Shown: positions 58,233 to 64,000 of the stretch, piece after piece | Position numbering within the stretch: the stretch's first letter is position 1 | How the letters are laid out: each line of letters begins with the position of its first letter | NCBI GenBank assembly: GCA_973895155.1 | Contig: OZ316899.1 | Coordinates: forward strand, 3,658,001-3,722,000 | DNA: 64,000 bases | Direction of reading: 5' to 3' | Source: Marsupella aquatica | Lineage: Eukaryota > Marchantiophyta | The notes under the pieces: model-generated | The model's input: only the letters and a program-made list of their open reading frames with translations | Database searches by the model: none | What the model was told of the DNA's origin: nothing | Program-made: the position numbers and the translations under genes

Positions 58233-60670
58233 ATGAGGCATTCTAGAGTCAGCTATCGGGAGGTGTTTTGGAGCTGTTTTTGTCCGGATGCGATCATCGC
58301 GTAGGAATTTGTTAGTTGATCGTGCATCGTGTTGAGGTGTGAACAGAAAGTGCTTGCGTTTTCCGCCTTAGTGTTTTCCACTTGGGAGGCTTGGGTGTTT
58401 CTGAGCATGGGAGGTTGATTTCAGGGATGCCTACGCCGACATCAACCAGAATTTTTGTTAGGCACATATGTTTCCTATGAATATACCAAGCTTATCTTTA
58501 TGTGTACAAATGTGGAATGTTGTTTTGTTATGCAAATTGGATGTTGGTGCTCTTTCATTTGCAATCCCCCTGTTCTTTGCCCTTCTATTTCTGGAGCGAC
58601 TTGGTCTTTGGCAGAGAGGAGCCTCTTTTCACACGACGCTTCTCCCTCTGCATGTGGGATGGGAGGAGAGAGTATAGAGGAGCCTTTGTTCTCACGATGC
58701 CTTCTCCTATTGCATGTGTTGGTGGAGGAGAGTGGCTTGCGCTCAAGTGCGGATGAACGGCTTGTGCAAAGTCCTCCGTCTATCATACTCCTCCCTCACA
58801 ACAAGACATGTAGAATTCTTGTATGCATCATTCTAGGAATCGATAAAGCTTGCAAAACTGCTTGCTAAACTATATGCTCCTCTGGACTATTACACTTGGT
58901 CCCGCCCACTTTTTATGATCATATGTAGTCATCTCCAGTATCTTACTCTTCATTGAAGTTTTGAGTGCACCTTTTGTTCCGTCGTGCCCCTTAGGTGTCA
59001 AGGCGACTCTTGTTGTTGAGATTTTACTCTTTACTCTTGTGCGACTCTCTGGCCCTCTTCTTTTTGGGGCTTTTAGGGGTATGCTGTGCATGTTCTTTGT
59101 TGTGTGTGAGGCTGCTTGTTCCCCCTTGTTGTGTGGCTTTTCGTGGTTGGTCTCTATCTATTAAAAAACTCATGGGGATGAAGTTAACAACGTGTGAACC
59201 TAAGCCCCTTTTCTTATGTTATGTCTCAAAAGTTTGTACCAAATCACAACTTGAAGTTTCCAAAATTGGTGTTGAAGTATCCGGAAGAAAATTGGAATTG
59301 TTCAGAACCCTTATTTAAAACTCAAAAACTATGTTTTCAAATTTCTAAAAAGTAACATTCAATTTTCCAAAAGTCGGGCCAAAAGTACACTATCAAAATT
59401 CCAAGTGGACTATAATATTCCAGAGTTAGTGAAAGTATTGATCAAGAATCTTTGCAATCCAAGTCGTCTATAAGTGGCCATTGGGAAATGGAATGCAATC
59501 TCAAGAAACTACCTAGGTTCCCGGATCCTCCAAATAGACTATACAAATTTTGTCAATCTCTATTGGAGCAGCTATCAAAATGGCACTCAAACATGCCGTC
59601 TGGAGAAAGGCCAGGAAAATGTGATTGAATGTGTCATGGAGTACGTCGAGGGGTTCGTAATTGGGAATTGCTTTATGTCCCTATTGTTAGGCGCACGAGG
59701 ATTTTATGCAAAAATAAGCGTTCCGGTCTGCATTGAGTATAATGAAACCTCACAACCTTGAATGATCAACTAAGTGGAGCAATGTGCAGGATTAATCTTC
59801 TTCTTCTATGGTCTCAGTCAGTTGTACCTTCAGCGGGCGGGTCTAATGGTATCCCAAAATGGGCTCCAAATGCTGAGCAAAAACTGGCCTCATCAATGTC
59901 ATTTTGTGCGACCACTTGAATACGCCATTGTGCTTGCCTCTGCCTTCTCCAGGCATTGTGCTAACGGAGACGCCTCTCGTTCATTTCTCCCGATGCTTCT
60001 CCGGCCACTATATCTTCTTGGCGATACTCCTCATAGGTCCCTGGCTGTACCTCAAGTACGTGCCCCATCCCCATTCGTAGGCTTTCGGTGGCTCAACAAT
60101 GCCTTTGCTGCTAACGACAAAATTAAGGGGGGCTACACACCCTCATGCCATGGTAACAAAGAAATTGATTGGCTGGACTCGTAGTGTCGTCGCCGCCGTT
60201 GATCCAAATCTATATAATTTCTGCCTCTCTGATGGACAGTGCCCTCGCGGACTTTCTTATGCTATGTGTCAACACCGATAGTGACCCTGCAAAGATTGGA
60301 CATGTTCAATGCCCGATGAAAATAAAATCAGATCAATCATGAAGGTTTTAGGATTAGCAGGGTCGTATGTTGGTGTTGAAATCCTCCATCCGGACTTTTG
60401 CCGACTTCATTCTGTAGCCAACGGACAACAAGCGAGAAAGTTGTGCCGACACTTCAACACGCATCCACTTGCAACCAACACCAGCACATGACTAATTGCC
60501 AGGGTAGCTCCCTGCACGTTCTTTCACAAGATCGTCGCGTGGTCTTTCAAAGTTGTTCACTTCCATCCTTGCTTTAAGTCCTTGGGGGGTATTGGTATGT
60601 ATGTACAATAGTTTGGGGAAGTGTGACGCCATTACATTGAGGCTCCTCCCTATCTTTGCGTATTTGGCGA
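58233..60670. other. Region between the nested block and the gypsy element
   Basis: No recognisable gene. It contains an imperfect tandem duplication (58618-58677 and 58678-58735), an A/T-rich zone at about 59230-59450 with TTTCCAAA words, and an open frame at 59774-60184 without recognisable domains. At 60671 the 3' LTR of the minus-strand gypsy element ends; the adjoining five bases on its far side (60666-60670) should be one copy of its target duplication, with the partner outside the window. Confidence 0.5.
58618..58735 (+). repeat. Imperfect tandem duplication of about 60 bp
   Basis: GAGGAGCCTCTTTTCACACG and what follows at 58618 is repeated as GAGGAGCCTTTGTTCTCACG at 58678. Both contain a CTTCTCC..TGCATGTG core and a GGAGGAGAG end. 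It explains several overlapping open frames there. Confidence 0.75.
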
Positions 60671-63527
60671 TGTGGTGCGTCCCATGGCTCCCTGAACCCA
60701 AGAAACCCCCCTACACAAGCCGATTCCCGCAGGTTTTGCTCTTGGCGAGGCCGGTTTTGCGGCTTAGCGGCATGGGACATTGCTAACTTCCTTCTACTAA
60801 CATTTTACACACATATACTGGACAGATCCTTCATCGGGTCATGAGATACATAGCCAACCTCTTCTATGCCTTCCCTTGTCCTCCTCTCCTGGTCTTCCTT
60901 TAGGTATGTTTGGATTCCACCGCCGGAATGATCCCCAACTGGCTTGGGTAAGCCGCTAAGACCTCTCTCAGCTTGACACATCCAACTCTTACTACCTTGC
61001 TTACTCTCTTCTTGGTTGATGTGGACAATCTTCAAACAAGTTAATGCGACACACAAATAGCAAAATGACTCCTTCTGACTGAGTTATACCATGCACTTGC
61101 CATACAAACAATACTTCTCATACACAAGATCTGCGAACTAAGCCGTGAGGCCAACTCTATTCATCTCTTAGGTATGAGGAAACATGAATATACACAAGGG
61201 TCACAATATAACTAACCGAGAGCTTCTTTAACTACTTGATCCCAACCCTGCTAGTGCACTAAAAACTTGCTAAGGAAGAAGGCCCTGAACCCCCCGCTGC
61301 CCAGGTACTTATCCTGGCAGTGGATCCGCCCAATTTCTTGCAGCGTAAGCCTAATCTAACCTGACCATAATCTACCTATGTACAGCGGGGCAGGAGCACA
61401 AGTGTTGCTCTTACCAGTGGATCCACAATCCCACTAAGCTAAAGTGTCAAGGCCGCCTCCCGGTCCTGATCCTAATTCTAAACTTGGAGATCTGAGCCCG
61501 ACCCTGCCCACTCACGCCTCCTCCCTCCATGTCCGCCGTCCTTAAAAGGAGCGTCCCTCCATCACCGTCATGGTAGTGGTGGCTGATCCTCAATGGACGC
61601 CCCCAACACTTCCTCCGCAACCACTACCGTAGGTCCTCTGACAGATTAACTGCTCCAGACCAAGTCAACTCTCCATCGGCCTGACTGGGTCCACCCTCGG
61701 CTTTGGGACTTGAGGCTCCTACATACATTCGGACTCCCGGCTCGTGTTCCAACCTCCTTCTCTCCTTGCCCCCGGTAAAGGGGTTTTCCCTGGTAAGTCG
61801 GCTTAGCCCGACTTTGGGAGCAGTATTCTGTACCGGTCCCGTTGCCGTTACCGTTCTCCTTTCCTTCTCCAGCAATTTCAGCAGATTCTACATGCCTGGT
61901 TGCTGCATCGGCAAGTCTTCCTTCCTCGGCCTAAACACCTGCTCGATTGTAGGATTGTCGAGTTGGGTCGGTTTCTCTGTTGTCGGCCTCTGTTCCGGAA
62001 CCTCCTCTGGTGCTCTTGCCTGTAGGGGAAGTACCTGGGCAAATATCTGACTTCGGGCATACCGGCACAACAACGGCATATGATAGCCAAGCCGGGACAC
62101 GCTTCCCTTGCCGATCACCTGCTATTCCTCCTTCAAGAATTTCTTCAATTGGGTGAGGAGGTATCCGTTGTAGTCCCGGCTAGGGTCTGGCCTCTCCACC
62201 AAGTAAACCTGTGCCTTGCCGATCTCTGGCCTCTGAAAGTTGCAATGCATGGTTACCCGCAAGAAATCGATCATCTCCCCAATGTGCGGGTTGGTGCAGG
62301 TGTTCCGGAAGAAGCCATTCTTTGTTGATGGCCCTGGGAACGACCGGAACTCCTTGTCAGGCAAGGTCTTCCTGGTATCAACTTTGGTCTTATTGCCCAT
62401 CGGCAAGCCAAATGCTTCGGCAATCACTCGGGGAGTGAGATAGAAATCCTTCCCATACACCCTTGTGGAATTGGACTTGGGCTCCCAGGATCCCACAAAT
62501 TCTAATAAGTCTGAATCCGGCACCTCCGGCTTCAGCCTTGGTACTTCCGAGTCTGCATAGCCGTAAAGCATGCATCCTCTTCACGTGCAAAGTGTAATTG
62601 CACTTCCTCGGGGAGGGTTGCCGCCCAGCCTTTCCAGGTGTCATCTCTTGTCGGAACGACATTGATGGGGTCAACCTCCTCTTCTTTGGCTTCTTCCTGC
62701 CTCCTGCTCCCTTGCTCGGCTGGCTTCCTTGGTGTCGCCGACCTTGTTCTCTTTGCAGGGGTGGTCTCTTCATTGATGTTCCCTTTCCTCTTCATAGCGG
62801 CTGCCGTGGATGTTTCTCCTAGCACGGTTGCCTTCGTCCACCCCTCCGTGCTACCCTTCAACTCCCAGTGTATGTCATTGCAGCGGTTGATGGCTTCCTG
62901 GATGCCAACTATTTTGTTCTCACAAAACAGAAGATTGTTGAGTTTGTCGGCAGTAGGGCGTCCATAGGAATTCAGCTGTGATGATTTCTCCTCCTAAGAA
63001 GGCAGACTTCTACAGCTCCCACAGTCGAGCAAGCTCCTGCCGTTCTCGAGCGGCTCTCTCCAATTCTTCATCCTTGTAGGTCCCAATGTACTCAGTTGCC
63101 CGTTCTAACAGGCATCCCCAAAAATGAGCAGCTTGATTGACGTCGCTCATACCCTTCTTGAGTTGATTGTCGGTATCTACTTCCACCCTGAGTGCTTGCC
63201 CGAGCAGCGGATAGTAGTTGGCCTCCGATAGTTGTCTGCTTAGTTTGTGCTTGCAAATGAGCCACCATTCCTTGCGATCGATCCTTACCCCTCCCTGACT
63301 GGTCTTCCTTCCCGTTAGTTACCCATAGCCGCCGGCACTTAGCGTGCCCTAACCCTAATCGTGTTCCCTCCCCCGACATTCTTACTTCCGGCCTCGGCTC
63401 GGGTTCCATAGCCACCCTTAATTGTTTATATTTTCCATCTTTTTGTTACTATACTAATGTGTTTCTAGGGTTTACTCCTTATTTTATCATTTTAAACTGG
63501 CCTAGTGATTCCTGGCTAGGCATCACA
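60671..63527 (-). repeat. 3' LTR (2,857 bp) with internal deletion; copy of the ORF-bearing LTR
   Basis: Same start and end as the 4,704-bp solo LTR at 52083-56786, with high similarity along shared parts. A segment equal to about 53960-55745 of the solo LTR is missing, accounting for nearly all of the length difference. The break lies at AAGCCG, which occurs at both borders in the longer copy, so the deletion probably arose at this short match. Confidence 0.88.
61624..63326 (-). pseudogene. LTR-internal ORF in the gypsy 3' LTR, broken and lacking its coiled coil
   Basis: The counterpart of the ATG at 52284 is at 63326 but is followed by TAA three codons later. Open pieces follow: 62861-62532 (KGSTEGWTKATVLGETSTAA, KRTRSATPRK, LPEEVQLHFAREEDACF), 62571-62122 (YGKDFYLTPRVIAEAFGLPM, CTNPHIGEMIDFLRVTMHC, SRDYNGYLLTQLKKFLKEE), 62118-61888 (SVSRLGYHMPLLCRYARSQ) and 61875-61624. 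The last piece jumps from YVGASSPKAE straight to GGPSQADGELTWSG, crossing the internal deletion. Several substitutions relative to the solo LTR copy are synonymous, consistent with past selection on the protein. Confidence 0.75.
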
Positions 63528-64000
63528 TAGCTCCCCACTTAATTGTGAAGCGTCCTCACGAACAACTTCATCTTTGTCCATATAGTATTTCTTGAGGCGG
63601 TTGTAATGAATGCAAACTGGGTAGACCTCTCCAGTAATGTTGGCCAATTGCACGGAGCCATTGGAAAACTTCATGGTTACCTTGAAGGGTCCTAACCAGC
63701 GAGTGTAAAGTTTACCTGGAAACCTGCTATACCTACTGTCATAAAGTAATACAAGATCTCCTATGTGAATACTAACTAGTTTCAACTTTTTATCATACTG
63801 TTGCTTCATGGTATTCTGTCTATATTCTACTCTCTCAGCTGAAATCATTTGTGCCTCTTCTAAGGCTTCTAATCTATATTCTCACTCCTTTAGGCTTCCC
63901 TCCTCTAAGACTCTTTCCTCAATTGTAACTTGAAATGTAGGTATCTCAAGTTGCATGGGTACCAGAGCCTCCTGCCCAAATGTTAAGAAAAAGGGTGTAT
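63516..64000 (-). pseudogene. Gypsy integrase C-terminal part
   Basis: Reads TPFFLTFGQEALVPMQLEIP, a standard gypsy integrase end, then a TGA at about 63883, then EYRLEALEEAQMISAERVEY and the GPY/F-type module LVLLYDSRYSRFPGKLYTRW, LGPFKV (about 63755-63680), ending HYNRLKKYYMDKDEV and a TAG inside the LTR. It binds element DNA and inserts it into the genome. The TGA makes this copy defective. No chromodomain is seen after the GPY/F module. Confidence 0.88.
63528..63540 (-). promoter_or_regulatory. Polypurine tract (plus-strand primer) of the gypsy element
   Basis: Minus strand AAGTGGGGAGCTA directly before TGTGATGCC. Position and purine content fit the primer for second-strand synthesis, and it fixes the LTR start. 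Confidence 0.8.

Larger units (their letters stand above)
60671..64000 (-). mobile_element. Ty3/gypsy retrotransposon, 3' end: integrase C-terminus, polypurine tract and 3' LTR
   Basis: Minus strand, entering at 64000 from outside the window. The end of integrase (stop at 63516) overlaps the LTR start (TGTGATGCC, 63527) by a few codons, and the purine-rich AAGTGGGGAGCTA (63540-63528) lies directly before it, the standard arrangement at a 3' LTR. The LTR ends at 60671 (CCACA). The rest of the element, including reverse transcriptase, gag and the 5' LTR, lies beyond 64000. Confidence 0.9.

Noticed and set aside
58455-58868. 137-codon plus-strand frame and its overlapping antisense frames
   Set aside because: It covers the imperfect 60-bp duplication and has no recognisable motif; openness is explained by the repeat.

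Overview
This is nuclear DNA of a land plant. It holds a 22-exon gene for the plant microtubule protein CLASP with GT-AG introns, TTTAGGG (plant telomere-type) tracts, Ty1/copia and Ty3/gypsy retrotransposons, and a complete CACTA (En/Spm) DNA transposon. I cannot name the species. The short to moderate CLASP introns and the kinds of mobile genes present are compatible with a bryophyte or another seedless plant, but that is inference.

Layout. 1-3243: 3' part of a copia element (integrase, reverse transcriptase, RNase H, 3' LTR), which appears to sit in a second copia relic (3244-4689). 4690-7562 (minus): truncated copy of an unusual long LTR that carries its own reading frames. 9249-22282: CLASP, the only gene here that looks intact; 22 exons can be joined in one frame to give 1,566 residues. 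23657-25635: local direct repeats, TTTAGGG tracts and a minisatellite. 28740-30600: decayed coding sequence. 33271-58232: a nested block. Its base layer is a divergent pair of broken genes: a minus-strand gene with ParB-like and FCP1-like (HAD phosphatase) segments (45275-44992, continued at 35138-33271) and a plus-strand DUF7869-type gene (48796-52082, tail at 56787-56811). Tandem repeats and a recurring 18-20 bp palindrome lie around them. Into this base layer were inserted a 9,853-bp CACTA element (35139-44991, 16-bp perfect inverted ends, 3-bp ATC target duplication), a 128-bp-LTR copia relic (45276-48152) and a 4,704-bp solo LTR (52083-56786, ACATT target duplication). 60671-64000 (minus): 3' end of a gypsy element whose 3' LTR is a second copy of that ORF-bearing LTR.

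Two things stand out. (1) A gypsy family whose LTR itself contains a long gene: a conserved globular part followed by a long coiled coil, about 1.2 thousand codons, broken in all three copies. The polypurine tract and end of integrase directly precede the LTR at 63527, and the solo LTR has a perfect target duplication, so the reading frames really lie inside the LTR. (2) A CACTA transposon that carries a SET-domain (lysine methyltransferase-like) reading frame between its N-terminal zinc-finger exon and its TNP2 transposase, with a divergent, coiled, acidic TNPA-like gene and internal clusters of its subterminal repeat.

Nearly all transposon genes have stop codons and frameshifts. Annotation was by eye from reading frames, splice signals and repeat comparison; no database search was possible.
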